Shown: positions 44,046-58,599 of the stretch, in pieces | Layout: the number at the start of each line of letters is the position of its first letter | Position numbering within the stretch: the stretch's first letter is position 1 | Assembly (NCBI GenBank): GCA_022410635.1 | Contig: JAJVDF010000651.1 | Coordinates: 569,521 to 633,520 of the forward strand | DNA: 64,000 nucleotides | From: Tretioscincus oriximinensis | Taxonomy: Eukaryota > Chordata > Lepidosauria > Squamata > Gymnophthalmidae | Direction: 5' to 3' | Position numbers and translations under genes: made by a program | Notes under the pieces: model-generated | Told to the model about the DNA's origin: nothing | Database searches by the model: none | What the model saw: only the letters and a program-made list of their open reading frames with translations

Positions 44046-45230
44046 AACACCCTCCCACACAAGCCATAAAAAGATGAAACAATGTTCTTCCAGCAAGAGA
44101 AATGCATGGGAGGGAGATGCAGAAATAGACAATATCATGTTTACCACTTTGTCATGGCACACTATTTCTATTTTCCAGAAGTTATTTATTTAATCTTTAT
44201 CTTTGCATAAGAATTGGGTAGTAAAAGCCTGAGAAAAGCCTTGTATCTCCAATTGAGTAGTTGCCCTGGGAGCATCAACCTTATTTGGTAATTACAGCAT
44301 ACATAAAAGGAGGAAAGAACTTTCCCATAATTATTTCATTAATTTCCAATTAATCTTAATAGCACTGTGGGAAAGAGAATGCAGATAAATAATTATTATT
44401 GTAATTACACACACACGAGAAACTGGGACATCTTTTAGGCCTCCGAATATTCTGTTTTTTCTCTTTACTGCCTGCTCGTAACAGGAAAGCTGAAGCTTCA
44501 GTTACAGCTTGCCCACAGGAAGAATTTTGTCTGTAAGGGCAGACAGTTACAGCTTTGAAACAGATTGTCTATTGATCTTACTATTACTTCTCTCAAACTG
44601 TGCACAGCCATCACTTATTTATTCTATTATAGTTTGACATTCCAGAATAAAGCAATCCAGATAGTGCTTTATTCCAGAACATTCAAATGTAATTGAATAA
44701 GTAAGCAATATCTGGATGAATAATCCAGGCTGTCTAAAACTTTGCTTTCCCTCCATTTTTAGATTCAGAATTTCTTTATCTTTCAAAAATGATCATCATA
44801 AATTGTTTCTGGATGTTCAGTCTCTGAAATCCTTGCTGCCTCCCTGGCCTAGAATACAATAGAGTGACAATGCTAGACACCCATAAGCAAATAAGTTAAA
44901 ATTCTCAGTTGAAATAAGTGAGCAATGCCTTTGGAGCTGGACCCCGTTTCATCCAATACCCACCTCCCTGCCCATAATTGGGTGGGGAGGGGGGATTGTG
45001 CAATAAACGTACAAGTGAGGAGAGTTGACTCTGGACCAAAATACTTCTGGATCTGTTCATTACATCAAGGACAGCCTATGAGCAGCTTTTAAAAAGTGCA
45101 CAGAAAGAAAAAGTGAGAGTGGAGAACAGCTCAGGCCTTGCTTCAGGATGGAAANGAAGAATGCTTTGTGATTGTCCTGGCCTATTTTGAGGTCTATTTA
45201 AGATCCTGGTGTATTTTAAGGGTTTTAAGA

Positions 45231-45562
45231 AGAAGACGTAGAGGAGAAGGAGGAGGAGGAGAAGAAGAAGAACTGGGTTCTTATACCCCAGTTTTCTCAC
45301 CTTTCAAAAGGACCCAAAGTGGCTTACAAGGGTATTTTGCCCGAAGGCTGACATTCTATCTTCCCCACCAGGCTATGGTGGTTCCCATATATCTACTTGC
45401 AGTCAGTTGCAATTTCTTGCAATTCATGCTTTCGAATAGCTGGGTTGGCTAGAGTTACAGGCTAGTGGAAGGTGCTCACCCCTCCCCACATCCAACACAG
45501 GGCTTCGAAACCTGATCTCCCAGGTGAGAGACGGATTCCTTAGCGAGTGAGCTACCCGTGCC
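45231..45562 (-). mobile_element. tRNA-derived SINE, antisense, full-length
   Basis: A GAA-rich start, TTCTTATACCCCAGTTTTCT, and a reversed tRNA-like head ending GAGTGAGCTACCCGTGCC. Reversed, the head reads GGCACGGGTAGCTCACTCGC with A- and B-box-like motifs. Same family as 19921-20223. Confidence 0.82.
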
Positions 45563-48372
45563 TGTGTCAGGAGGATTCAGGTAAGATGGGGTGGGATGAG
45601 TAAGGTGGGGTAGAAATAGGATGGAGGGGAGGAACAAGGAGGGTGGGAGAAAGGGAGGGGAAGGAAGAGTAGGAGAAAAGGAAAAGTGGTGTGGGCTGGG
45701 TTGCGTGGNGAGAGGGGTGCTAGATGCTGGGAGGATACAGGGTCTCCTGGGAGTGTACTCTGCGGCAGGCAGCTTCTTCTAGCCAGCTTGTGCAAGGCCC
45801 TGTCCTGCAAACTACAACTCCATGTGGCCAGAAGCAGGAAGAAGCTGCACATAGATGATTCAGCAGTGCTGAGAAGGGGTGGCAATTGGCACCGCCTCTC
45901 CTTCCTCCATAGGACTTACTGTGTTTGGCNACTTGCTNTCAGCCAAGACAGCCAACCCACAGTAGAAGGTGGTAGGGAAGGCACCCTCGCTTTCCTGACA
46001 GCTTCTCTTGGGTTTAAACCGGCTTTCAGTAAACAAGCTTAAATCCTTGTCTCCCCAGTGACTTCTCTGGGGGGGTTAGCTGCCTTTCCTGCCACTTTCA
46101 AATTTGAGCATACGAATCACGCACTTCCTGGCCTCTTCATGCACTTCTGGAGTATTTCTGTGGATTATGACTTTAGATTCCATCAACTACACATCTTTTT
46201 TCAACTGAATCAGAAACTGGGAAATAGCTATTCCATTTTCTTTTCTTTTTTATATTTTATTTTGCCTATGTAAAGGAATGAATTATTGTTCGACGCTGAT
46301 TAATTCTTAAAACATGAAATAACTGTTCTATAGTTTTTGAAAGTTTTGTGCCTGCAGTGTTTAAAAGCTGATGCTAACGGGAATCAAAATCATCTGGAAG
46401 TCATCAGGTTAACAAAGAGTGATGTATAACATATTTACATTCATATTCTGCCTTTCTTTTAACCTGAAACCCATCTAGAAGGAGAACTCACCAGTGATTC
46501 TTTCAGAGCAGGACCAAAATGAAGTAGGAGGGAGAAACAAGAGAGGGCTCCATCCTGGAAGTCTCACATTGTTCCTACCAACCTATATTTTTATCTGGTA
46601 CAGAGTCTGATCCAAATTAAAGAGAAAGAGAAGACAGTAGGAATGTGCAAGAATGAAAATTGCATGCTTGGTTCACCATCAAACCAAATACGCATTTCTT
46701 TTAATTCACNGGTGGATCGTATAATCATATCACTGGATGTTTGTATACAATTTTAAACATCTGAAAACAAAACTTTATTTTCCCCACTGAAAATGCCCAT
46801 TTTAATGGCAAACAACAGAAACCATGAACTGTTCAATCAAATATTTCATGTTTCATGCTTGGTTCGGTTTGATCAATGTAGTGGATCATCGACACATNTT
46901 CAATATGATGTGAACATTATGGGCCTGGATGTTCAACTGAATTTTTGAATTTAAGGTAAAGTTTGCAGATCTCTAGAGAAGGGGAAGGAGCCTCCAGTTT
47001 GTAACTTTACTTTGATCCTGCAAAAAATCCCAAATCACAGCAGGATATGTGCAACTTGTATAGGTGTGAAAAAGAGGAAATTTCAGCAGATGTTGCATGC
47101 ACTAAAACTACAGCTCTCCTATCCAGGTTTTTAATTGCAACCCTGTCAATAGGATCAAAGGGATACCCTGGAATCATCTTCCTTGTCCCCTATGTAATTT
47201 GTAGGATGCCTATAGTTCTGGGCTTTAGGTGTCAATTGACTATTTACCTATTTACTTTTCCAGCATGACTGATTTTATATTATTTTATGGTATTTTTATT
47301 CTGTGGAAAACACAGGAAGTGTGTTGTCCACAACACAGAATTGTGGGCAGTCATCTGTCTGAGATGGTTTTGTAAATCCTGCATTGATCAATGGATGGAC
47401 CCAATGACCTTGGAGGNCCCTTCTATGAGTCTATATCTTCTAAACCATGGAAATTATTTCCATAATTGCTGGAACCAATCTTTCTTACTTACAGTGTTAA
47501 GCGTTAAAGCAGTTGTTAAAAAGAACAATAGTAAAAGAAAAAAAATGAAATCCAAAAAGGATCTAATATGTCCAAGTAGAGCATAAGCATAATATTCTTA
47601 ACCAAAAGTAGAAACTTCACACAAATCAGTATTTCTCACCATCATAGCAATACTTACAAATACAGTGCACTCATTTGTTTAGAAATGAGATCTATTAGAA
47701 TTTTGTTCCCAGATAAATTATGGACAAGATGGCAGCCTTAATTTAGAGAACACAGCAACACTTTATAATCAGAACTTGCTTAAACAAGCTAGATCAGTCT
47801 TCATCATATGATGAATACACAAGCATCCATTTACTCTTTCACTTAGCCTTCAGTAAAATTATGAAAGCTTTCATATTTACATTTGAATTCACATTTTAAA
47901 AAGTTCTATTATTGCTTCTTCGTTGTTTCTTCTTATCCTTTTTTATGTATGCTGTGCTAAAAATAAAGACANAAATATTCATGTTCACTTGATTATAATG
48001 TGGTCAGAAAGTCTAAAGGCCAGGCAAAATGCAGAGTGTTTTGCAGTCAAAAATAGAGTTACTGTAAAATACTGATAAAAGGAACCTTTCATAATTTCTT
48101 GCTTTTGTGATAGTGTCAAAGCTAAGACAGTAAACAATTGCTGGTTATGCAATATTACACATCAGCAGTAGTTGCTTGACTCTGTGTGAAGGGGACAGAG
48201 AGGCATGATTTTCAAAAACAGGACCCCAACAGCATGAATACTGAAGCCAGACAGAGTAAATGTGATAGGATTTATGTCTGGGAAACCATGAACATGACTG
48301 TAGCCTAAGATAAGACAAAAACATGCAACTGGTCTAAGCAATATTAATGTTCAGTTAGAACTTATAATACCT

Positions 48373-49409
48373 TAAGGCTGTAAATGCAGTGCACCTTAAA
48401 ACGGGCACAGCTGTGGTTCCAATGTTCCCTGTTCACATTGTATTGCCATAAAAACCAACTCTGAAGTGCTCCCACTTCCTTTGGTATGCACACCACTCAT
48501 TTCTACTCATTTCTACCTGTTTCACTCGTTTCTCCATAGCTGCTCTCATGTGTGCTCTCATGTCTCAGACTTGCAATGGGCCATGATATTACGGGCACCT
48601 CAGCCTATTGGGGATGGGGTCATTCCTGGGCTAGATGGCTGCGTGCGTAAAATTTTGTGCCAGTTCCTCCTGACCCCCGTTTTGCATTCTGACCCTTTCG
48701 AGCAGTGCACACCCCAAACCATTATCTCTCATTTTATTTTTTGCCAGGGAGGGAGAGAGGAGGGAGGGAGACAAAGTCTGGAACTGGATTTGATGGCGAT
48801 GGGGCAGGTCTATCCAATCCCATGTTATCAGCAACTTCATAAAACCACACTTGAGCTCTCCCTTCTGCACTCCCGGGCTTCATTGCTTTTAATATATCAG
48901 TTTCTATATGTTGTTATTACTATTTGTTACACAGACCTTCCGGTAAACAAAGAAGCACAAAGGTGGTAGCATCAGCAGCAGGCAAGGGTTGGGATGCGAG
49001 GGACCTGCCTTGGCAACGCCAACCGCTACTGCTCCTCTCATCACCGCCGCCACTGCTCTTCTCTGTGCTGCTTGTCGGGATCCCTTTCCTACCACGGCCC
49101 ACCCAATGTCAGCAGGCGTGAGAGGCAGAGAGACAAAGGAGAGGTGGTAGAGGAGTGGAGCAGTATCCAAGTGCAAGCAGGAAGTGCACCAGCTGCTGCT
49201 TATCCCCCCTTCTTTGCCAGAAAAACAGGTTTTTCTGGCTTTTGTTCCAGTTAAAGTGGGAGGGTTTCCGCTGCCGTCACATGTGTTGTGTGGGCTCTTA
49301 ACCTGGAATGGAAATGGACATGGAATTAGGCATCCACTTCAGATTGGATTTGGAAATTTCCAAATCACATTCCACTCCTTTTTTAGGTAGTAGTGCAAAT
49401 ACAGCCTAA
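48373..49409. mobile_element. Harbinger-like non-autonomous transposon with TAA duplication (1031 bp)
   Basis: Element 48376-49406 is flanked by TAA at 48373-48375 and 49407-49409. Ends are GGCTGTAAATGC and GCAAATACAGCC, inverted with one mismatch. Sequence just inside the left end (AACCAACTCTGAAGTGCT) resembles the 40792 element (AATGGACTTGGAAGTGCT), confirming one family. Reading frames inside (48466-48969 and 48904-49176) show no transposase motif. Confidence 0.78.
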
Positions 49410-51054
49410 GTGTATAACTTGCGTAATTATAGGATTCCTAGAGAAAATATATGTCATACCCAATTGTAATTCATGAGATAACATGCCTATTAAAGCCACT
49501 GTTTCTGTGTTGATAGCTTTGTTTTATGGTTCTTAAAGACAGAAAGAAGAATACAGTTCAACAGATAAGAGGNACAGAACGTTAGAAAGAGTAGGTCTTA
49601 GGGCATTTTAGCAATAGTCAGTGTAGTGCTTCAGCAAGTGTAATGGAGATTGGTGTTCCTTATATTGGTGCCATCTAATGGGGCCTTCATTAGACCACAT
49701 TAGCACGTGGAAGAAAAGGCTCCTAGTACACTTGCTCATCCAATATATTAATCAATGTGGAATCATCCATATTATGGTTGTGCAGTTCAGCAATGAAAAT
49801 AATTTACTTCAGACAACTATTAGATTAATCCATAATTTATACCTACTAGATTGTTCTGGTTCACCATGATTGGATATACAAATATATATATATTACTGAC
49901 TTAGCATTGTTTTCTGTGTCAGAATGTCAGATTATTANCATTGTCCCAATATTTGGCAAGGAAGTTATAGATTAATGAAATTTGTGATCAGCTCTGAAAT
50001 TATCTGGAATATGTATACACTAGTGGAATTAGCCCACTGCATTACAGTAGCCCTTCTCCCCCTTGCTCCCATCCATATGTCCAGCCATTCCCTCCCTTGN
50101 CCCCTCCTATCCCCTTTAACTTGCTACTTCTTTGTTTTGTTCCTTCCTTCCTTTGGTATTGTTTTCCTTCTTTCTTCCTTTCACCCAATCTAGATCAGAA
50201 ACAAATATCATGCAGAACACTTCTTTCTGCTATAGTGCTTGTGAATGCAAGTTTCAGAGTGCCAACATTGTAATGGGAGGCATCACACATGTGTGAATCC
50301 CAAAAATGGAGGATGTGCTTGGACCCATGATGCCAATCATGTCTACTGTGCAATGCCAGATTAAGATGAGCACTTGCCCTTGACCAACGATTGCTACACT
50401 GCTGTCTTACCATCTGGGCAGTGAGCAATCATTGCAAAAAATCCATAATATCACTTTGTAGGTTGGACAACGTTCAGCTATCAAGAGGATGCAATCTTTA
50501 GACCTGAAAAAGTGAACAAAACCAGGGATTTAAGCATTCAGGTCTGGAGAAGGATTAAAAGTAAGTGCTGGAGCAATACTTAGAGTCAATTGGGAATCTT
50601 GGCAGAATTTATCTCAGGAGCANTCACTTTGATAAAAGAAAATTCCAAATTTCAATCACCAGCAGCGCTTTCGATACAAAAAGGAGGTATTTTAAATCCA
50701 GATGAAATACAAGAGTCAAATAGCAGAGAATTTGATAAATGGGTAGATAGCAGGATTTATTGTTTTAAGCCCAATAAAACAGGTTTATTAAAACCTTATT
50801 TTAAGCAAGATGTGTTAAAGCAGGCTATTAGAATTCTTTGTGATAATATATCTTGTACAGAATTGTAGTTTATGAGATGACATGCTTATTAAAGTAAATG
50901 GAGAAAGTATGTTAGGTTGATCTGGTTCCAAGGTAAGTAGAGGTCTTCAAGCAACTTTATCGTCATATGTGTGGGGGAGAGTTCAACATTTTGAAGTATA
51001 ATGCCCAATGACAGAGCTTGGAACTTTGGCACCTCCAGAGGCCCAAGGTACTGG

Positions 51055-51145
51055 AAACTGGCTAAAAGACAGTGAACAGGGTCAGGTTATNAATGGAAGA
51101 AATATGAGATGTGATTCAGTACTGGGACCAGTTCTGAGAGGGAAT
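51055..51145 (+). mobile_element. Small old CR1 reverse-transcriptase fragment
   Basis: It reads roughly WLKDSEQGQVI, NGRN and DSVLGPVL. That corresponds to the CR1 segment WLKDRKQRVVINGQ...SGVPQGSVLGPLL with deletions. Confidence 0.55.
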
Positions 51146-53509
51146 GGAAGGAATGGAATGGGCTTTTATTGCACTGCTATACTATGATTGCTGCTGAATC
51201 ATGGAACAATCCTAGTACAATGATGCTTCCATGGTTCTAAAAACATCCCAACTGGATGAGGTCTTACATATGCACTATTACCAATAATTCAGTATCTTTT
51301 ACCACACTTCATATAATTTTAGTTCAGAGCTGAGCCTTTAGATGGTGTGTACAGGAAGAGATAAAACATTCATTTATCTCTTTTTACTCTTCATCCTTGT
51401 TTAATATTAATTAAGTCACGGTAGCATTTTGCTCTATTTCACCCTGCATTGTATATCATATGGTCACAGTAATATGTTTACTTTAGACTCTCTTCAGAGT
51501 CCAAGAATGGAGTTTAGTTAAGGAAAGGGGGGGAAATCCTGACTAAGCTAAAAGTAAAGATGTTTCCACAGCCATAGTTTGTAGATGGTATAGCTTAGTA
51601 TTACAAAATTTTGTATCATTTTGCANCACATATATGACATTTATATACAGTGAATTGGATGCGATTTTATTGACTCTTTGCTTTGTTTGTTGTAAACTAT
51701 TTGGGACAGTTTATTGGCAAATAGACACAATTACANACCTCAATAACTAAACTTGGGAGTAATGTGGCTATATGCACGAATGATGCAAATAATCTACTGC
51801 TAATTTAAAAGTAGAAAAACATTTTTCAAATGCATGCTGTGCAAAGTAAAATAGGGCCAAAGTTTGTTTACAACTATCCTTTTATCTCTTTTCCTTCGAT
51901 ATTTTATATTACAAAAATACTCAATTTTCTCTGTTTTTTTCAGTTTCCTGAGGTATTTATTTGACTTTAGTGGGACTAAAAGTCTAGACTAATTAAAAAC
52001 CTTTATCAGTCTGCTCACTTCGTTGGTTCCAAATTCATTTTCCAATACAACTGATGAAGTTTCTGTCTTAAAGTCTCCATTTACTTTGCTGTCTTCTTGT
52101 CTTGAATGCTGCTTTAAAAAGGTATGAACATCTATGAATGCTACACAATGCCCACCCAGAAATGTTCTGTGCTATATCAGGGTTGCCAGAGGAAATCCAG
52201 AATAGAAGTTTACACCTTTAGTAGGTGTGGAAAAGCTGCCCCTCCCTCACCCCCCATGCTGCAGGCTTATAAGCTGCAGCTAAGGAAAACTCCTGCCTTC
52301 TATAATAATTAAAGATGTATGCTGTATCCTTTTCAGAAAAGGTATATTTCCAGTAGCCTATCTTCTGACTCTGCCTGCAGTCAGACTTTTAAAGAAGAAT
52401 CAATCTGAAAACTAGATAAATAAATAAAAAAAAACCCCAAACCCTTCCCCCCTGATTTTCAGACCATTATTCAGGACTGAACATGGTTTAAAAATTGTAT
52501 GTGACCACAATCTTTGCTAAAATTTAGATATACTTTTAAAATTAAAAAGGAGAAAAAGTGAATTGGAAAACTCTGAAATGGCTTTAGATCTTCTTCACTG
52601 TTTCCCCTCATTTTCTGACCAGTTTGGCCTCATTTCAATGGGCATTCAGGGCAGGAAAACACAGAGTCACACTGAGTACCCACTGAGNAAGCAAAGGTCA
52701 CACACCATTTTAAAAAATGCCTTGTTTTGTGCAAGTTTTTCACTTCCATAAAAGCAGAGATTGTGATCTTGGGGTCTGATTGTGGCTCCTAATGGAGTCA
52801 GAAGCAGACACAAGGATTGGGGTCCATTGCAACAAGTGAGATTTTTGTAGCTCTCCTTCTTGCATCTGCTGTCTTCTGATAAGAGTTAAAATTCCCTCTA
52901 CTGGAGCAGAAGCACAGANGTTTAAACTCCTGTCAGAAGGCAGCAGAAGCAACTGGGTGATCTGGAAAGATCTCTCTTGCTGTAGTGTAGTACAATCCTG
53001 GGGGCTACTTCTGATTTTGCCAGAAAAACCCCAAGGCCTGACTGGTTCTGTTTGGACACCGAGCTGCCTGATTAAAGGACACAGCACACAGCAAAACTAC
53101 TGCCAGAGTACACTTAATGCAAATTTGTTAAGTTGCACTTGTGATTTTTTTAATAAAATATGCTCAAAAGCCATATTTTTGTGTATTTGACACTTGGCAA
53201 AAACATTTCACATTTGGATTAAATGGGAAATGTGAGCACCCAGTGCAAAACCACACTGTTTTCGCATCCATTTCCCCCTCTAGGCAATATCTCAGGCCTA
53301 AAAAGAGTCTATACAGTTTAGTTGAGAACATAGTATCTTCTTCTGCTCTATCACACTCATTCCAAACCTTTTTGTTTACATTTCCATAAATGTTTGAATC
53401 TCATTTTCATAATCTGTATAATTCATATTAACAAACAGTTGAAAAATAATATGGTTGCTATTATTTTTAATATTCACCCATTCTTCTCCTATTTTGATAT
53501 GCATCTACA

Positions 53510-54694
53510 GAGGACAGACTTTGTCCTTGATTGGAACCTGGCTAAAAGATAGAAAACAGAGGGTAGTAATAAATGGACAGGTCTCTGAGTGGAAAGAGGT
53601 AAGAAGTGGGGTACCCCAGGGGTATGTACTGGGAACTTTGCTTTTCAATATATTTATAAACAATCTGCATGCCGAGGTAAATAGTGAAGTAGCCAAATTT
53701 GCAGATGGCACAAAACTGTTCAGGGTAGTGAAAACTGAAAATGATAGTAAAGCACTCGAGAGTGATCTATTGAAATTGGATGAGTGGGCATCAAAGTGGC
53801 AAATGCACTTCAATTTAAGCAAGTGCAGGGTCATGCACATTGGGGCAAAGAACCCCAACCATTCCTACCACCTGATGGGAACTAAGCTTTCTGTAACTGA
53901 GAAAGATGTAACTGAAGATGTCAACCCAGTGTGCAGCAGCAGCAAAAAAGGCAAATTCCATGTTGGGGATAATTAGAAAAGGAATCGTAAACAAATCAGC
54001 AAATGTTGTTTTGCCTCTTTATAAATCTGTGTTGAGGCCACATTTGGAATACTGCGTTCAATTCTGGTCACCACATCTCGAGGGATATTTTGGAACNAGA
54101 GAAAGTGNAGAAAAGGGCAGCAAAAATGATCAAGAGTCTGGAGCACCTCCCTTATGAAGTCTTGCTGCAACGTCTGCGCCTCTCCAGCCTCAAAAGGCAG
54201 TGTTTGAGAGGTGATCTGATTGAAGTGTACAAAATCATGCATGGAATGGATAGGGTGAATAGAGAAAAAATGTTTTCACTATCACACAACACAAGGACCA
54301 GAGGGCACTCCTTAAAATTGATGCATAGAAAAGTGAAAACAGACAAAGGAAAGTATTTTTTCACCCAGAGAGTCATCGGCCTGTAGAATTTACTTCCTGA
54401 AGAGGTAGTGGCAGCTAACAGCTTGGATAGTTTCAAGACAGGACTAGACAGGTTTATGGATACCAAGGGTATAAATGGGTACTAGGATGGATGTCTGGAT
54501 GTTGCCTCCGGGATGGAGCAACAGGCAGGACTCCTAAAATGCCATTTGCAGGGAGTCATGGACAGGTGCAAATTTTGCTTTCCTCTGTTGAGACTGCCCT
54601 GGTGCATCTGGTGGGCCTCTGTGTGAGACAGAATGCTGGACTAGATGGTCTCTGGCCTGATCCAGTATGGCTCTTCTTATGTTCTTATGTTCAG
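53510..54694 (+). mobile_element. CR1 LINE, longest copy in the window, inactive
   Basis: The frame 53511-53976 covers the back half of the reverse transcriptase (SGVPQGYVLGTLLFNIFINN, then KFADGTKLF) and then the connection region. After a 3-5 codon deletion and a frameshift it continues to about 54460 (LRGDLIEVYKIMHGMDRVN), then the 3' UTR and TTCTTATG tail. The catalytic box, normally ADD, is ADG here. This change and the frameshifts make it non-functional. It is 5'-truncated within the reverse transcriptase. Confidence 0.92.
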
Positions 54695-56502
54695 TAAATA
54701 TCCTGGTTCGTATCCTTAGGAATTCCTGCATCCCAGATTGGAAATCACTGCTCCGTGAGAAGGTTTGTGGATGGAAAACCCCGCTTTCTTTACTTTCATT
54801 ACTACCAAACTGAAATAAAATCTTATATCAATCTTATATATTCATTAACTCAGTACTTTAGTAAGAATAANGACAACTAGAAAGCTACTTCTCAGAGGAC
54901 TTGCAATCGCCGAGCCTCCTCCCACTCTTTTTACCAGGAAAAGACCACATTAATGCCAGTTCTTTTCACTTAAAATGGTCAGTGAATAAATGAGCACAGG
55001 AGGGAGGGCAAAGGTTACTAAGAATCACTGCAGGACAAAGGCACTCACAGAAGGCTTTTTAATGTGTCAGCCACTCTGGAGGCAGTCCTCATGTAAACAA
55101 AGCCAGAGTTAAACTGGGCAGCCAGATAGAATCAGAAAGTGAAAAGGGTCAGTGCAACTGAAGTAGGCGTTTTTGGCACTGTAGGCAGAAGTTCAAATGC
55201 CAAATTTAGAAGTAGAAAGAGCAATTCTAATTGTCAGCCCACCACCTTCAACTGGAAAGTCTGCTTTGTGGTAAAACTGTTGCTAATATTAGGGAGCTGT
55301 TTATTTCACTTGCCTCCCCATAACATCCTGCAACTGACAAATAATTAAGTAATCATGTTTCAAGAATAACTGGACAAAAGCAGATCAGGTGCCGGTCTGA
55401 CTGCCCAGTAGTGGGTGGCTCAGCTTACACAGGCAATGAAAGGAGCCCAAAAAGCTTAAAGCTGCTTTCAACTCCCAAATTCTGCTGGCAACAGGCACCA
55501 TGATTCAATGTGCTTTTGCATCTGACTCAGCAGCCCTGGGTTTTACCCCTTGAAGGAAGCAGGTGCCCCTCGTGTCCTGTGATTCAGGATTTGGATAGGG
55601 TCAATAGCCTGTGGGAAGAGATTATAAACAGGTGTCTGGTAACCCCAAATAAGTGCTGCCTCATTCATCTGTGAAGTAGCAGTAGTGGAATAAGCCTATA
55701 CCACCAACCTTATTCATAGCTTGCAGATGGGAAGACATCCAATTGACACATTCCAAACTTCATCTGCTCCAGCCACTTTTGTTCAGAGCATCAGAAATGA
55801 AAGGAGCACTAACACAATTGACAAAATCCTGTATGGATTCACACTTTCTTTCTACAGCAGTTACCGACAAAAAGTTGTCAACATCATGTATACTGTGATA
55901 ATAAAAAGCTCAAGGTGCATCCACAAATGCAAGTTTCATGTACACAAAAAATCAAATTACTTTGGGTTTTAAATTTGCATTTGCTTACAAAAAATTATTT
56001 TTCAAATTTGTCTTACTCAAGTGTTCCATAATAGTGGAATGGCTTTTAGTATATTCTGGATTTCTCAGTTGCTGTGGTTACTAATAACTTTGCAATCATG
56101 TAGAACAAAAAATGAGGTGGTTTAGAGATTGGCAGGTGAGATTGTCACAAGCAAACCTGCCTTTTCCCACTCTTAGGGACTTAAAAGATTAAAGAAATGG
56201 CTAGAGATGGCATGAGAACACGAGGGTAGCATGCTATATTTCTGCAAAACTCCTTGATCAAAATGGCCATATGGTCCAGTCAACTAGTATTGTAGATTTC
56301 TTTAAAGAGATCTAATAACATAATAAGGGATTGGTATACTAAGTCCCCTGATAGCTTCGAAGATCAACAACTTTGATTCCTGGCTGCCAGAATCTTTTGA
56401 GGCATCTCTTATAAGCTACAAATAAGTTGTGAGCATCAGTCTACATATGCAACCGGCCAGAATAGACCATCCCAATATGGATGACCTTGTTTTGGCCCAA
56501 GG

Positions 56503-56838
56503 TGGAAGAAGAGAAAGAAGAAAGGAAGAAGGAGGAAGAAGAAGAACTGAGTTTTTATTCCCCACTTTTCTCACCTTTCAAAGGGACTCAAAGTGGCTTA
56601 CAAGGATATTTTTGCCCAAAGGCTTATATTCTATCTTCCCCACCAGGCTGTGGTGGTTCCCATGTATCTACTTGCAGTCAGTTGCAATTTCTTGCAATTT
56701 ATGCTTTCGAATAACTGGGTTGGCTAGAGCTACAGGCTAGTGGAAGGTGCTCACCCCTCCTCACATCTGACACAGGGCTTTGAAACTTGATCTCCAAGAT
56801 GAGAGATGATTTCCTTAGCAACTGAGCTATCCATGCCT
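56503..56838 (-). mobile_element. tRNA-derived SINE, antisense
   Basis: GAAGAAGGAGGAAGAAGAAG then TTTATTCCCCACTTTTCTCA, CTTCCCCACCAGGCTGTGG and a reversed head ending AACTGAGCTATCCATGCC. Same family as 19921 and 45231. Confidence 0.82.
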
Positions 56839-58599
56839 TTGGAACAACAAAGATATGTGCAGAAAGGACCTTGGTCTGAGCAATANCATTACTTTCATAA
56901 ATCATCAAGCTCATTGTATCCAGAAAGGGTCTGTTTTCTAAGGATACATTGAGATCTGGAAAATTCTCTTATCCCTTGTATATTTTGTGGGCTCCTGTGG
57001 GTGCGTTTGCATATGGTGAAAATTCTTGCTGAAGCTGCAACCCNGAGGGAGTAAAGAATCTAATAATATTGAGCAATATGTTTTGATATACCTGTTCCTT
57101 TCTTAGAAAAGCTGGCAAGCCCTCACACATAAGAAGCATCAAAGCTTCTAATGGTATGCATTGGATGGGAAGAGATTAGCATTGGTGAATTTTTATATAA
57201 GGCATTTGTTTCCTTCCTTTAGAAAAAATAGAAAATTGTAGTAACTGTTTGTTTTGTTCAAAATAGTGTATTGGAAAGCTATCCAGAGAGGCTGCTTTCC
57301 AGTCCAATTGTAGAAGCAAACAACAACAAATGCTTTTCACCATTAAATGTCTCCATCGTGCTTGTAATTCATCAGGGACTCACAAACAATTTTGAATCTA
57401 CAAGAAGCTCAGCAGGATGCGGAAGATGCGGATCAAGAATCAGATGCCAACAAATTCTTACCACATCTTAACAGGGAAACCAAGGGCTGTGAGAAGGTTC
57501 TGTTTACCACTGGTATCCAATTGTTTTGAAATTTGGCTGGGAGTACTGTTCCCATTGTGGAGGTTGGAGGTGGTGGGTGGTTGATAGGTTTAAGACCAAA
57601 CACAGGATGACAGTGAGAAAATGGACCCAATAAATTGATCAAACGACTTATCAAACGACAGTATCTCAAATCTTTGTGAAGAGTCTTTGACTACAGGTAC
57701 CCGCTGACAGTTTATCCCTGCAATTCCTTGTCATGTTCATAGCATACATTTTGCTTTCATCGCCTTCAGTTGAAGCTTTTCTTCACCATCTGGCAATCGG
57801 GTGTTTTTAAAAATCTGTATTTACTTTATGACCTACAGCTAGAGCTGTGTTTACATATTAGAAGCTGGACAGGGTTTTCTCGATTCTTTCCATATGTTCA
57901 TTTACCCTCTCATAAAAATGTTTTGAATCTAGTCAGTTCACAGGCATATAAGATGCCTTGCCAAATCCCCCAAGCACAGGCCACAACACAGTTCTGAGCA
58001 TCCAGCTGGGATTTTATCATGAGAATCATTTTAGAGGCCACCATGCGTCATTGTTATTGCCATAAAACACACACAGCCATGCAGTTAGGTTTTCTAACTT
58101 TTGCCTAACAGCAAGGCTCAGTTGTTCATTTTCATCATGTATTGTTTAGCATCAAACCAATTCTCATAGACTTTTTTCTAATACTGGATGGGTTTCCATT
58201 GACAGAGTCTAAGTGCCTTTCTACATTGAGCACGGAGCAAGATGTTTACTCTTTAAGCATGTTGCATCTGCACTGAATGCATAACAGCATGATCTAGGTA
58301 GTCAAAATGGTCATCTAAGTCAGAATATCAGTATATTTGTTTTATTACCAATTCAGGGGACACATTTAAGTAGCTTTCCAAGTGTGGAAAGCTTGGGCTC
58401 TTTCCACATTAAGTTGGAGAATAGTCCCAATGGTTGGTGGGAGCAGAGCATATGCACTGTCAACTGCCTCAACATACCCCAGGTAGTAAAACTGATCCTC
58501 TCCCACTTTCAGGACATCTTTGCTGTGGACTGTAGGAGGAATCTATGAGAGGTCAAGCGGTTGTCTGAGCAGTTTGAATAGGATGCAGACAGGGAGTGA

